Part shown: piece by piece, positions 18,038 through 26,171 of the stretch
How positions within the stretch are numbered: the first letter of the stretch is position 1
How the letters are laid out: every line of letters begins with the position of its first letter
From: Burkholderia sp. WP9
GTDB taxonomy: Bacteria; Pseudomonadota; Gammaproteobacteria; Burkholderiales; Burkholderiaceae
DNA length: 64,000 nucleotides
Assembly (NCBI RefSeq): GCF_900104795.1
Contig: NZ_FNTG01000001.1
Coordinates: forward strand, 3,844,001-3,908,000
Reading direction: 5' to 3'
Notes under the pieces: model-generated
Databases searched by the model: none
Told to the model about the DNA's origin: nothing
The model's input: only the letters and a program-made list of their open reading frames with translations
Translations under genes and position numbers: made by a program

Positions 18038-18345
18038 GGCGCGATCTCCCTGAAACTTACTTGGATCGCCCGACACGCGCTTGCAAGGTGGTGAGCGGGC
18101 ACAGTGACAAGGTTGGCGGCCGTTACCAAACCGGCAGGCCCGAAGGCCTCCCCATCAAGGCCCGCCCATAAGACGCGCTGAGATAGACACACGCCCCCGC
18201 CAAAGCGGGCGCGTGTTTGGTAGCAGGCCGCCAAGCCTGGCCGTCGCTGTCTTGACGGCGAATTGAGTTTAAACGTCTTGCTTCGCGAGTGATCACCCAT
18301 GCGAGCTAAAAGCTGCGCACCAGCACGATTTCCGAAATTTCCCAA
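18034..18345 (-). CDS. Possible leader ORF coupled to the downstream hypothetical gene
   Basis: A 103-codon frame whose stop overlaps the start of the next gene as ATGA, the classical coupling arrangement. It encodes an Arg/Gly/Ala-rich protein with RVLWAGLDGEAFGPAGLVTAANLVTVPAHHLAS in its second half. The DNA also contains stem-forming segments: GGCCTTCGGGCC at 18134-18145 and a GCCCGC...GCGGGC stem near 18188-18211. The region could therefore instead be a structured 5' leader RNA. Start position and translation are uncertain. Confidence 0.42.
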   Translation of the reverse strand: MGNFGNRAGAQLLARMGDHSRSKTFKLNSPSRQRRPGLAACYQTRARFGGGVCLSQRVLWAGLDGEAFGPAGLVTAANLVTVPAHHLASACRAIQVSFREIAP

Positions 18346-18430
18346 GCACGCCCACGCACGAAATACTACGAGGAAGCAGAAACGTCAGGAAAGAACGAAG
18401 CGATCGGTTGAAGCCAGACCGCCACGGCGC

Positions 18431-18651
18431 GCGCAGCGCCGCCGGAAGAATGAGCGCCTTGTCACCGACGCGGAATGTGCGAGAACACAGATTCCAGATG
18501 AACCACTACCGGGACTGTGCGAGGGACCCGCTTAAAAATTAGCGGTTCAAAGCGGCTTTCTTTGCCTACTTTCTTTGCCGCGGCAAAGAAAGTAGGTGCC
18601 GCCCCGCACAGGGGCAACGCCAATAGACCACGAAGCTAGCAAGGAAAGGCC
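18431..18651 (-). repeat. Right arm of the ~220-bp inverted repeat with internal palindrome
   Basis: Reverse-complement partner of 17109-17326. It includes a perfect 32-bp palindrome at 18565-18596 (arms CCTACTTTCTTTGCCG). Together with the left arm it encloses about 1.1 kb holding two coupled minus-strand reading frames. Confidence 0.8.
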
Positions 18652-18710
18652 AACACCCTAGGCGACCAGCCAAAGAACCCACACCCTGGCCAAAACGCAA
18701 AAAACCTAAC

Positions 18711-18905
18711 CTACAAAAGCCTGGCAACAATCGACAAGACCATAGAAAGCACCAACGTCGACATAAACGGAAACGGGTACTCCCGCCCAAAGAGCCGCAA
18801 GGTCACGTCGCCTGGCATGCGTCCAATGCCAATTTTCCTGAGCCACGGCCAGCAGGACGACAACACCGCCACGGCGATAAACGTAGTCAATAGCCAGCGG
18901 ATCAT
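18711..18905 (-). CDS. DUF2905 family small membrane protein
   Basis: A 64-residue protein with two hydrophobic helices (LLTTFIAVAVLSSCWPWL and STLVLSMVLSIVARLL) around the DUF2905 signature KIGIGRMPGDVTLRLFGREYPFPF. Its function is unknown. ATG 18905 follows AGGAGCTGACC, an excellent binding site, and lies 22 bp after the methyltransferase gene, so the two are probably cotranscribed. Confidence 0.88.
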   Translation of the reverse strand: MIRWLLTTFIAVAVLSSCWPWLRKIGIGRMPGDVTLRLFGREYPFPFMSTLVLSMVLSIVARLL

Positions 18906-18927
18906 GGTCAGCTCCTGAAGGCGGAGT

Positions 18928-20118
18928 TCACAGCGTGTGCGACCGGTCGCCGCTGGAGAACGCTTGCAGCGTGTCGTCCAGCCCACGCGAGAATGCGATC
19001 ACCTTGAACAGTTCGCCCATCTCCGCCTCGGACAACAGCTTCTGCACTGCGTTCGCCGCGGGCAAATATTGTTTGGTGTCCGTGGGATCGATCTCCGATA
19101 ACGCCTCGGTAATCCCCGCATTGAGCAGAAACCGCGCTTGCGACGTAAACCCCAGCAAGTCCGCGCCGGTTTCGACGCCGGCTTCGGCGATACCGGTGAA
19201 TTCCACGTGCGCCGTGATGTCCTGCAGCCCCGGATAGAGGAAAGGATCGCCGTGCGCCCGGTGCCGGTAGTGGCACATCAACGTGCCTTGCGCGCGCTGC
19301 GCATGGTAGTACTCGTGACGCGGAAAACCGTAGTCGATGAAGAAGGCCGCGCCGCGCGTGAGCATCGTGCAGATGGTGCGCGTGAATGCGCTGGCGGCTT
19401 CGTGCGTTTCCGTCACGTAGTCTTCGCCGGCTGCGTCGATCTCAGACAGCAGCGCGAGGTCCGCCGCGGCGGACACAGGCCGGTCGTCGAAGGTGAACGC
19501 TTCGCCGCGCCATGCCACGCCGCGCTCGTGCCAGGCGCCGCCGGTAAAGGCGAATAGCCGCACAGGCATCGCGTCCAGCACCTCGTTGCCGATCACCACA
19601 CCGTCGAACCGCTCTGGTAAAGCGTCCAGCCAACGCACTTTGGCGGCGAGCGCGGGCGCGGCGGCTTCGATCGTCTCGCGTTGGCGCTCGCGAAGCTCAC
19701 CCGAAAGATCCACGATCGAGTAGCTGTCGAATTGCGCACCCAAAGCGTCGAGCGCTTCGAGCAGGCCGGCGGCGAGCTTGCCCGTGCCGGCGCCGAATTC
19801 CATCACGTCACGCGTGCCGCTCGCCTGCAAGGCTTCCGCGACCGGGCGCGCCAGCGTCGCGGCGAACAGCGGCGACAGTTCCGGTGCGGTGACGAAGTCG
19901 CTGCCGTCGTCGCCGCGCAGACCGAATTTGCGGGCGCCGCCGCTGTAATAGCCCAGTCCCGGCGCGTACAGCGCGCGTTCCATGTAGCGGTCGAACGGCA
20001 GCCAGCCGCCGGCGGCTTCGAGCTCCGCACGGATCTGCGCGACCAGCGCTTCGGACTGCGCAAGCGCGCTAGGGCCGGGAGCAGGTAAACTATCGGGTTG
20101 GTGAGCTTTCGGATTCAT
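18928..20118 (-). CDS. SAM-dependent methyltransferase, MidA/NDUFAF7 family (DUF185)
   Basis: A 396-residue protein. The family core is present: WLPFDRYMERALYAPGLGYYSGG near residue 40, DFVTAPELSPLFAATLA, the SAM-binding MEFGAGTGKLAAGLL near residue 105, GNEVLDAMPV, and FFIDYGFPRHEYYH-QR-GTLMCHYRH. Mitochondrial NDUFAF7 methylates an arginine of a complex I subunit. Bacterial targets are not established. The ATG at 20118 leaves 13 bp to the divergent SDR gene, so their promoters overlap. Confidence 0.88.
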   Translation of the reverse strand: MNPKAHQPDSLPAPGPSALAQSEALVAQIRAELEAAGGWLPFDRYMERALYAPGLGYYSGGARKFGLRGDDGSDFVTAPELSPLFAATLARPVAEALQASGTRDVMEFGAGTGKLAAGLLEALDALGAQFDSYSIVDLSGELRERQRETIEAAAPALAAKVRWLDALPERFDGVVIGNEVLDAMPVRLFAFTGGAWHERGVAWRGEAFTFDDRPVSAAADLALLSEIDAAGEDYVTETHEAASAFTRTICTMLTRGAAFFIDYGFPRHEYYHAQRAQGTLMCHYRHRAHGDPFLYPGLQDITAHVEFTGIAEAGVETGADLLGFTSQARFLLNAGITEALSEIDPTDTKQYLPAANAVQKLLSEAEMGELFKVIAFSRGLDDTLQAFSSGDRSHTL

Positions 20119-20131
20119 CCCCGCATTGTAA

Positions 20132-20950
20132 ATGACCGCCTCTCTGGACACCGTCTCCGCCCGCGCGCCTGACACGCCGCGCGTCGTGCTGATTACCGGC
20201 GCCGCCCGCCGTATCGGGCGCTCGCTCGCGCTCGGCTTCGCCGCGCGCGGCTGGGACGTGGCCGTCCATTACGGCGCCTCGCGGGCGCAAGCCGAAGAAC
20301 TGGTCGCTGAAATCGCCGCGTTGGGCCGCCGGGCGGTCGCGTTGCACGCCGAATTGGGCGACGAGGCGCAAGTCGAACGGCTTTTGCCGGCTTGTATCGA
20401 CGCCTTGGGCCGGCCCTCGTGTATCGTCAACAATGCGTCGCGCTTCGAGGAAGACACGGCGCAAACCGTCGGTTACGAGCTGCTGCTGAAGCTGACCGCA
20501 ATGAACGTCGGCGCGCCGCTGGTGCTGGCGCGCGGGTTGTACGAATTGACGCCGGAGGCGGCGCGCACGGACGAAAGCCTGCGCAGCGTCGTCATCAACG
20601 TGCTGGATCAGAAGCTGTACAACATGAATCCGGACTACCTGTCCTACACGCTGACCAAGGCGGCGTTGCAGACAGCCACGGTCGCGCTGGCTCAGGCGTT
20701 GGCGCCGAAAGTGCGCGTGGTCGGGCTCGCGCCCGGCCTGACGATGCAATCCGGCGATCAGACGCCGGACGGTTTTGAAGCCGCTCACCGTACTACGCCT
20801 TTGGGCCGCGCGTCGCGGGCCGAGGATATTGTCGCCGCCGCACTGTATCTCGCGGATGCAGCGGGCGTGACCGGAACGACGCTGGTGGTCGACGGCGGGC
20901 AGCACCTCGTGCCGCTGCCGCGCGACGTAATGTTTTTGACGGGCGCCTGA
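20132..20950 (+). CDS. SDR oxidoreductase, FolM/pteridine reductase-like
   Basis: A 272-residue short-chain dehydrogenase. The cofactor motif is ITGAARRIGRSLA (TGxxxRxG, the form seen in pteridine reductases and FolM). It is followed by NNASRFEED and the catalytic YTLTK (Tyr/Lys) near residue 171, and ends with VDGGQHLVPLPRDV. The next gene is folB, which supports a role in reducing dihydropterins, for example as a dihydromonapterin or dihydrofolate reductase. Function is inferred from motif and neighbour. The start is close to the divergent methyltransferase gene. Confidence 0.83.
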   Translation: MTASLDTVSARAPDTPRVVLITGAARRIGRSLALGFAARGWDVAVHYGASRAQAEELVAEIAALGRRAVALHAELGDEAQVERLLPACIDALGRPSCIVNNASRFEEDTAQTVGYELLLKLTAMNVGAPLVLARGLYELTPEAARTDESLRSVVINVLDQKLYNMNPDYLSYTLTKAALQTATVALAQALAPKVRVVGLAPGLTMQSGDQTPDGFEAAHRTTPLGRASRAEDIVAAALYLADAAGVTGTTLVVDGGQHLVPLPRDVMFLTGA

Positions 20951-21040
20951 AGCGCGCGCGGCCATTCGCCAGATGGGCGGCCGCCGCGCTGTGAAGCGCC
21001 CCTTTGCGTGCTCCGCACGCTTTTTTCGACTGGAACGAAC

Positions 21041-21436
21041 ATGTTTGCCGCTCTTTCGCATCCCCGGCTCGCCGATTGCCGCCGGCTCTTTCTGCGCAAT
21101 TACGAAGTGCACATCAACATCGGCGTGCACGACTTCGAAAAGCGCGGCGAACAGCGCGTCGTGATCAACGTCGAACTGTACGTGCCGCTCGCGCTGTCCA
21201 CACCGGTTCAGGACAAGCTGGACGAAGTGGTCGATTACGACTTCATGCGCTCCACCATCTCGCGCCGCGTCGAGCAAGGCCATATCCACTTGCAGGAAAC
21301 GCTTTGCGACGATCTCGTGAAGACCATGCTCGAACATCCGCAAGTGCGGGCCGCGCGCGTGTCGACGGAAAAGCCGGATGTGTATCCCGACTGCGACGCG
21401 GTAGGCGTCGAAGTCTTCCGTATCAAAGAGGATTGA
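21041..21436 (+). CDS. folB: Dihydroneopterin aldolase-like protein FolB
   Basis: A 131-residue protein of the DHNA aldolase/epimerase family in folate synthesis. Typical features are RLFLRNYEVHINIGVHDFEKRGEQRVVINVELYVP, then VVDYDFMRSTISRRV and HLQETLCDDLVKTMLEHPQVRAARVSTEKPDVYPDCDAVGVEVFR. The conserved glutamate and lysine of the active site are in the ETL and EKPD blocks. ATG 21041 gives the usual length. It is three bases before ttcA and 90 bp after the FolM-like gene. Confidence 0.88.
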   Translation: MFAALSHPRLADCRRLFLRNYEVHINIGVHDFEKRGEQRVVINVELYVPLALSTPVQDKLDEVVDYDFMRSTISRRVEQGHIHLQETLCDDLVKTMLEHPQVRAARVSTEKPDVYPDCDAVGVEVFRIKED

Positions 21437-21439
21437 GCC

Positions 21440-22450
21440 ATGAATGCTCCGCAAATCCTGAACGGCGCCACGGCCGCCGCAGCCGCTGACGCAACCGGCG
21501 CCACGCCGGCCGCCGCGCGTGCGAAGTCGCCGCTCACGCGCCGCGAACAGAAAGAGGCGTACGAGAACAACAAGCTGTTCAAGCGGCTTGCGCGCCAGGT
21601 TGGCGAGGCGATCGTTGATTTCAACATGATCGAGGACGGCGACAAGGTCATGGTGTGTCTGTCCGGCGGCAAGGACAGTTACGCGATGCTCGAAATCCTG
21701 ATGCGGCTGCGCGAGCGCGCGCCGATCAACTTCGGCATCGTCGCGGTGAATCTCGACCAGAAGCAGCCGGGCTTCCCCGAGCACGTGCTGCCCGAGTACC
21801 TGAAGCAACTCGACATTCCGTTTCACATCGAGAACCAGGACACGTACAGCATCGTCAAGCGGCTGGTGCCCGAAGGTAAGACCACCTGCTCGCTGTGCTC
21901 GCGGCTGCGGCGCGGCATTCTGTACCGCGTGGCGGGCGAACTCGGCGCGACCAAGATCGCGCTCGGCCATCATCGCGACGACATTCTGCAAACGCTGCTG
22001 CTGAACATGTTCTACGGCGGCAAGCTGAAGGGCATGCCGCCCAAGCTGCAATCGGACGACGGCAAGAATATCGTGATCCGCCCGCTCGCCTACGTGAAAG
22101 AAACCGATCTGGAGAAGTACGCCGAGTTGCGCGAATTCCCGATCATTCCGTGCAATCTCTGCGGCAGCCAGCCGAATCTCAAGCGCGCGGAAATGAAGGC
22201 GCTGGTCCGCGACTGGGAGAAGCGCTTCCCGGGCCGCATTGAAAATATGTTCAATGCGTTGTCGAACGTGGTGCCTTCGCATTTGATGGACCACAAGCTG
22301 TTCCCGTTCGCTGGCCTGCGGGCAACCGGCGAGGCCGATCCGCAAGGCGATATCGCGTTCGACGAAGAGCCGTGTTCGACCGATGCCGGTAATAGCGCGA
22401 CGCTCGGTGGAGCGCAATCGATTGCGATCGTCCAGTTTGACGATCTTTGA
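21440..22450 (+). CDS. ttcA: tRNA 2-thiocytidine(32) synthetase TtcA
   Basis: A 336-residue tRNA thiolase acting on C32. The PP-loop ATPase motif SGGKDS is at residues 75-80. Two CxxC pairs, C150/C153 (TTCSLCSR) and C238/C241 (CNLCGS), match the family's iron-sulfur-cluster cysteines. [28 protein letters not shown] is another hallmark. The first 30 residues are Ala-rich and family-variable. It is the last gene before an intrinsic terminator at 22499. Confidence 0.94.
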   Translation: MNAPQILNGATAAAAADATGATPAAARAKSPLTRREQKEAYENNKLFKRLARQVGEAIVDFNMIEDGDKVMVCLSGGKDSYAMLEILMRLRERAPINFGIVAVNLDQKQPGFPEHVLPEYLKQLDIPFHIENQDTYSIVKRLVPEGKTTCSLCSRLRRGILYRVAGELGATKIALGHHRDDILQTLLLNMFYGGKLKGMPPKLQSDDGKNIVIRPLAYVKETDLEKYAELREFPIIPCNLCGSQPNLKRAEMKALVRDWEKRFPGRIENMFNALSNVVPSHLMDHKLFPFAGLRATGEADPQGDIAFDEEPCSTDAGNSATLGGAQSIAIVQFDDL

Positions 22451-22498
22451 CCAAAACGCCCGTGGAATGGGCGTCTCCGCCCATTTCAGCTTGCAACG

Positions 22499-22521
22499 AG
22501 GCCGCGACAGCGGCCTTTTTC
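22499..22521 (+). terminator. Intrinsic terminator after ttcA
   Basis: Stem AGGCCGC (22499-22505) and GCGGCCT (22510-22516) with a GACA loop, followed by TTTT. A second stem just upstream (AATGGGCG/CGCCCATT, 22467-22486) may assist. It separates the folate/ttcA genes from glmU. Confidence 0.8.
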
Positions 22522-22575
22522 GTTAGAGGGTGCGTGTTAGAATCGTCGGCTCCAAACTCGTCTATTTGCCGTGCC

Positions 22576-23937
22576 ATGAACATTGTGATTTTGGCGGCAG
22601 GCACCGGCAAGCGCATGCGGTCCGCGCTTCCCAAGGTGCTGCATCCCCTGGCCGGTCGGCCGCTCCTCGCTCACGTCATCGAAACGGCTCGCACGCTCAA
22701 GCCCACGCATCTCGTGGTGGTGATCGGCCACGGTGCCGAAGCGGTGCGCAAAGCCGTCGCCGCGCCGGACGTGCAGTTCGCCGTGCAGGAACAGCAGCTC
22801 GGCACGGGCCACGCGGTGCAGCAGGCGTTGCCGCTGCTCGATCCGTCCGCGCCCACGCTGGTGCTGTATGGCGACGTGCCGCTCACGCGCGCCAGCACGC
22901 TGCAGGCATTGACCGAGCGCGCGGGGCAGGGCGGCTACGGCGTGCTCACTGTCACGCTCGCGGACCCGAGCGGCTACGGCCGCATCGTGCGTGATGCAGA
23001 AGGCAAGGTGGCGCGCATCGTCGAACAGAAAGACGCTACGCCCGAGCAGCTTAAGATCGCCGAGATCAACACTGGCATCATCGTCGCGCCGACCGAGCGT
23101 CTGGGCGGCTGGCTTGCCGCGTTGAAGAACGACAATGCGCAAGGCGAGTTCTACCTGACCGACGCGGTCGAGATGGCGATCGAAGCCGGCCTTGAAGTCG
23201 TCACCACGCAACCGGACGACGAATGGGAAACGCTCGGCGTGAACAGCAAGCAGCAGCTTGCCGAACTCGAGCGGATTCATCAGCACAACGTGGCGGATGC
23301 GTTGCTGGTCGCGGGTGTGACCCTTGCCGATCCGGCGCGTCTGGACGTGCGCGGCACGCTCGAATGTGGCCGCGATGTCTCGATCGACGTGAACTGCGTG
23401 TTCGAAGGCCGCGTCACGCTGGCCGACAACGTCACCGTCGGGCCGAACTGCGTGATCCGCAATGCGAACATTGGCGCCGGCACGCGCGTCGACGCATTCA
23501 CGCATATCGAAGGCGCCGAAGTCGGCGCGAATGTCGTGCTCGGACCGTACGCGCGCCTGCGCCCCGGCGCGTCGCTGCACGACGAGTCGCATGTCGGCAA
23601 CTTCGTCGAAGTGAAGAACGCGGTGCTCGGTCACGGCTCGAAAGCGAACCACCTCACGTATATCGGCGACGCGGATATCGGTGCGCGTGTGAACATCGGC
23701 GCGGGCACCATCACCTGCAATTACGACGGCGCGAACAAATTCCGCACGATTATCGAAGACGACGTTTTCGTCGGGTCGGATACACAACTGGTCGCCCCGG
23801 TGCGTGTGAAGCGCGGCGTGACGATCGCGGCGGGCACCACGGTCTGGAAGGACGTCGAAGCTGACGCGCTGGTCCTGAACGACAAGACGCAAACGAGCAA
23901 AACGGGCTACGTGCGCCCGACCAAGAAAAAGAGTTGA
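22576..23937 (+). CDS. glmU: Bifunctional N-acetylglucosamine-1-phosphate uridyltransferase/acetyltransferase GlmU
   Basis: A 453-residue bifunctional enzyme making UDP-GlcNAc. The N-terminal pyrophosphorylase opens [30 protein letters not shown] and has QLGTGHAV and LYGDVPL. The C-terminal half is a left-handed beta helix of hexapeptide repeats (for example IGADVRVNIG-like turns and [25 protein letters not shown]) carrying the acetyltransferase. It forms a short hexosamine pathway unit with glmS 66 bp downstream. Confidence 0.96.
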   Translation: MNIVILAAGTGKRMRSALPKVLHPLAGRPLLAHVIETARTLKPTHLVVVIGHGAEAVRKAVAAPDVQFAVQEQQLGTGHAVQQALPLLDPSAPTLVLYGDVPLTRASTLQALTERAGQGGYGVLTVTLADPSGYGRIVRDAEGKVARIVEQKDATPEQLKIAEINTGIIVAPTERLGGWLAALKNDNAQGEFYLTDAVEMAIEAGLEVVTTQPDDEWETLGVNSKQQLAELERIHQHNVADALLVAGVTLADPARLDVRGTLECGRDVSIDVNCVFEGRVTLADNVTVGPNCVIRNANIGAGTRVDAFTHIEGAEVGANVVLGPYARLRPGASLHDESHVGNFVEVKNAVLGHGSKANHLTYIGDADIGARVNIGAGTITCNYDGANKFRTIIEDDVFVGSDTQLVAPVRVKRGVTIAAGTTVWKDVEADALVLNDKTQTSKTGYVRPTKKKS

Positions 23938-24003
23938 TGGGCGTGACGCGCGCACAAGGCGCGCTCCTTGAAACCCGGCACTAGCACTGAAAAGGAATGA
24001 GCC

Positions 24004-25821
24004 ATGTGTGGCATTGTCGGCGCGGTAGCGCAACGTAATATCGTTCCGGTCCTGATCGAAGGACTGCGTCGTCTCGAATATCGCGGCTACGATTCGTGCG
24101 GCGTGGCCGTGCTCGGCGCCGACGGTCCGCGCCGTGCGCGCAGCGTGGCGCGCGTAGCCGATCTCGACGAGCAGGTGCGCGAGAGCCATCTCGAAGGCAT
24201 CACGGGTATCGCGCATACGCGCTGGGCGACGCACGGCGCGCCGGTCACGGACAACGCGCACCCGATCTTCTCGAAAGATGCACTCGCGTTGGTACACAAC
24301 GGCATCATCGAGAATTACGAAACGCTGCGCGAAATGCTGCGCGGCAAGGGTTACACGTTTGTCTCGCAGACCGACACAGAGGTTATCGCGCATCTGATTC
24401 ACAGCCTGTATCGCGGCGATCTGTTCGCGGCTGTGCGTGAAACCGTCGGGCAATTGCACGGCGCGTATGCGATCGCTGTGTTGCATAAAGACCAGCCGCA
24501 TACGGTGGTCGGCGCGCGGCAGGGCTCGCCGCTGGTGGTCGGGCTCGGCCAGGGCGAGAACTTCCTCGCTTCGGACGCGCTGGCGCTCGCGGGCAGCACC
24601 GAACGGTTCATCTTCCTCGAAGAAGGCGACGTTTGCGAACTGTCGCTCGAGGGCGTGCGTATCGCCGATCGCGACGGCTATGAAGCGCAGCGCGAAGTGC
24701 GTCAAGTTGCGGCATATGGCGGCGCGGTCGAACTCGGCCCGTATCGCCACTTCATGCAGAAGGAAATTTTCGAGCAGCCGCGCGCGATCACCGACACGAT
24801 CCCGCAATCGGATTCGTTCGATCCGTCGCTATTCGGCGAGGGCGCGGGCAAGGTATTCGCGGAAATCGACAGCCTGCTGATTCTGGCGTGCGGCACGAGC
24901 TACTACTCGGGGCTGACGGCGAAGTACTGGCTCGAATCGATCGCAAAGATTCCCACTCAGGTGGAAATTGCCAGCGAATATCGCTACCGCGAGTCGGTGC
25001 CGAATCCGAAGTCGCTGGTCGTGGTGATCTCCCAATCGGGCGAGACGGCGGACACGCTGGCGGCGCTCAAGCATGCGCAGGAACTCGGTCATCAACACAC
25101 ACTGGCGATCTGCAACGTCGGTACGAGCGCCATGGTGCGACAGACCGAGTTGTCATTCCTCACGCATGCGGGTCGCGAGATCGGCGTTGCATCGACCAAG
25201 GCGTTTACAACGCAACTGGTCGCGCTGTTCGTGCTGGCGGCGACGCTGGGCAAACTGCGCGGTCGTGTGAGCGAAGAGCAGGAAGCTGAATATCTGAAGC
25301 AACTGCGCCACTTGCCGGCTGCGTTGAATAGTGTGCTGGCGCTGGAGCCGCAGATCATCGCGTGGTCGGAAGAGTTTTCGCGCAAGGAACATGCGCTGTT
25401 CCTTGGGCGCGGTCTGCACTACCCGATCGCACTGGAAGGCGCGCTGAAGCTCAAGGAGATCTCGTATATTCACGCCGAGGCTTATCCGGCCGGCGAACTG
25501 AAGCATGGGCCGCTTGCACTCGTGACCGAAGCCATGCCGGTGGTCACGGTGGCGCCGAACGACGCGCTGCTGGAAAAGCTGAAGTCGAATATTCAGGAAG
25601 TGCGAGCGCGCGGCGGTCAGTTGTATGTGTTCGCCGACGCGGATACGAAGATCGTCAACGACGAAGGCCTGCATGTGATCCGGATGCCGGAACACTATGG
25701 TCTGCTGTCGCCGATCCTGCATGTGGTGCCGCTGCAGTTGCTGGCGTATCACACGGCATGTGCGCGGGGTACGGACGTGGATAAGCCACGGAATCTCGCG
25801 AAGTCGGTCACGGTGGAGTGA
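24004..25821 (+). CDS. glmS: Glutamine-fructose-6-phosphate aminotransferase GlmS
   Basis: A 605-residue enzyme converting fructose-6-phosphate and glutamine to glucosamine-6-phosphate. The catalytic Cys1 follows the initiator Met (MCGIVGAV). The glutaminase domain has [11 protein letters not shown] and HNGIIENYE. The two SIS isomerase domains contain [23 protein letters not shown] and [20 protein letters not shown]. It ends [11 protein letters not shown], the segment whose coding DNA is read by TnsD in Tn7. A Tn7-like transposon begins 26 bp after the stop codon. Confidence 0.97.
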   Translation: MCGIVGAVAQRNIVPVLIEGLRRLEYRGYDSCGVAVLGADGPRRARSVARVADLDEQVRESHLEGITGIAHTRWATHGAPVTDNAHPIFSKDALALVHNGIIENYETLREMLRGKGYTFVSQTDTEVIAHLIHSLYRGDLFAAVRETVGQLHGAYAIAVLHKDQPHTVVGARQGSPLVVGLGQGENFLASDALALAGSTERFIFLEEGDVCELSLEGVRIADRDGYEAQREVRQVAAYGGAVELGPYRHFMQKEIFEQPRAITDTIPQSDSFDPSLFGEGAGKVFAEIDSLLILACGTSYYSGLTAKYWLESIAKIPTQVEIASEYRYRESVPNPKSLVVVISQSGETADTLAALKHAQELGHQHTLAICNVGTSAMVRQTELSFLTHAGREIGVASTKAFTTQLVALFVLAATLGKLRGRVSEEQEAEYLKQLRHLPAALNSVLALEPQIIAWSEEFSRKEHALFLGRGLHYPIALEGALKLKEISYIHAEAYPAGELKHGPLALVTEAMPVVTVAPNDALLEKLKSNIQEVRARGGQLYVFADADTKIVNDEGLHVIRMPEHYGLLSPILHVVPLQLLAYHTACARGTDVDKPRNLAKSVTVE

Positions 25822-25846
25822 GGGAGCAGGTGCTTGCGTCGCGACG
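25822..25846 (+). other. attTn7-type insertion site with target duplication
   Basis: The 25 bp between the glmS stop and the transposon end. The last five bases, CGACG (25842-25846), are repeated at 36602-36606 directly after the far transposon end. This is the 5-bp duplication expected of Tn7-type insertion, at the classical distance downstream of glmS. Confidence 0.85.
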
Positions 25847-25950
25847 TGGCAATCCGGATTAGAAGTCGTTACACAATGCCAAAATTTCCGCCGGAGAAGT
25901 CGTTACACGGCTGCAAGCGCTTGATTTTGCAACGTAAACACTTCTAATCC
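25847..25950 (+). repeat. glmS-proximal transposon end with TnsB-type repeats
   Basis: Three copies of a repeat around GGATTAGAAGTCGTTACAC can be seen. One is at 25856-25874, a shorter copy (GGAGAAGTCGTTACAC) is at 25893-25908, and one is in inverted orientation at 25934-25950. Multiple spaced copies near the end are the usual binding sites for the TnsB transposase. Confidence 0.75.
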
Positions 25951-26171
25951 GGCGACACCAAATCGCCCGCTTTCGATGGAAAAATTCCGAAAAAGTGTTG
26001 AGGAATGAATTCTTCGAGCGGGCGGACCGGCGCTTCGGCGCCGAGTCTCTCGCTTCACCCCGTTTCAGCATCTTTCCACCTCGACGGGCACGCCTTAGTT
26101 GACGGTGTACTTTCTGTTCCAGGTCTTTGCTTGGCTTAGTTACTGCGCTTGAATTCACGACGAGACAGAGC

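Noticed and set aside
18428..18460. CRISPR array suspected from repeated motifs in 17100-18650
   Set aside because: The repeats are one pair of long inverted arms with internal palindromes, not short direct repeats with unique spacers.
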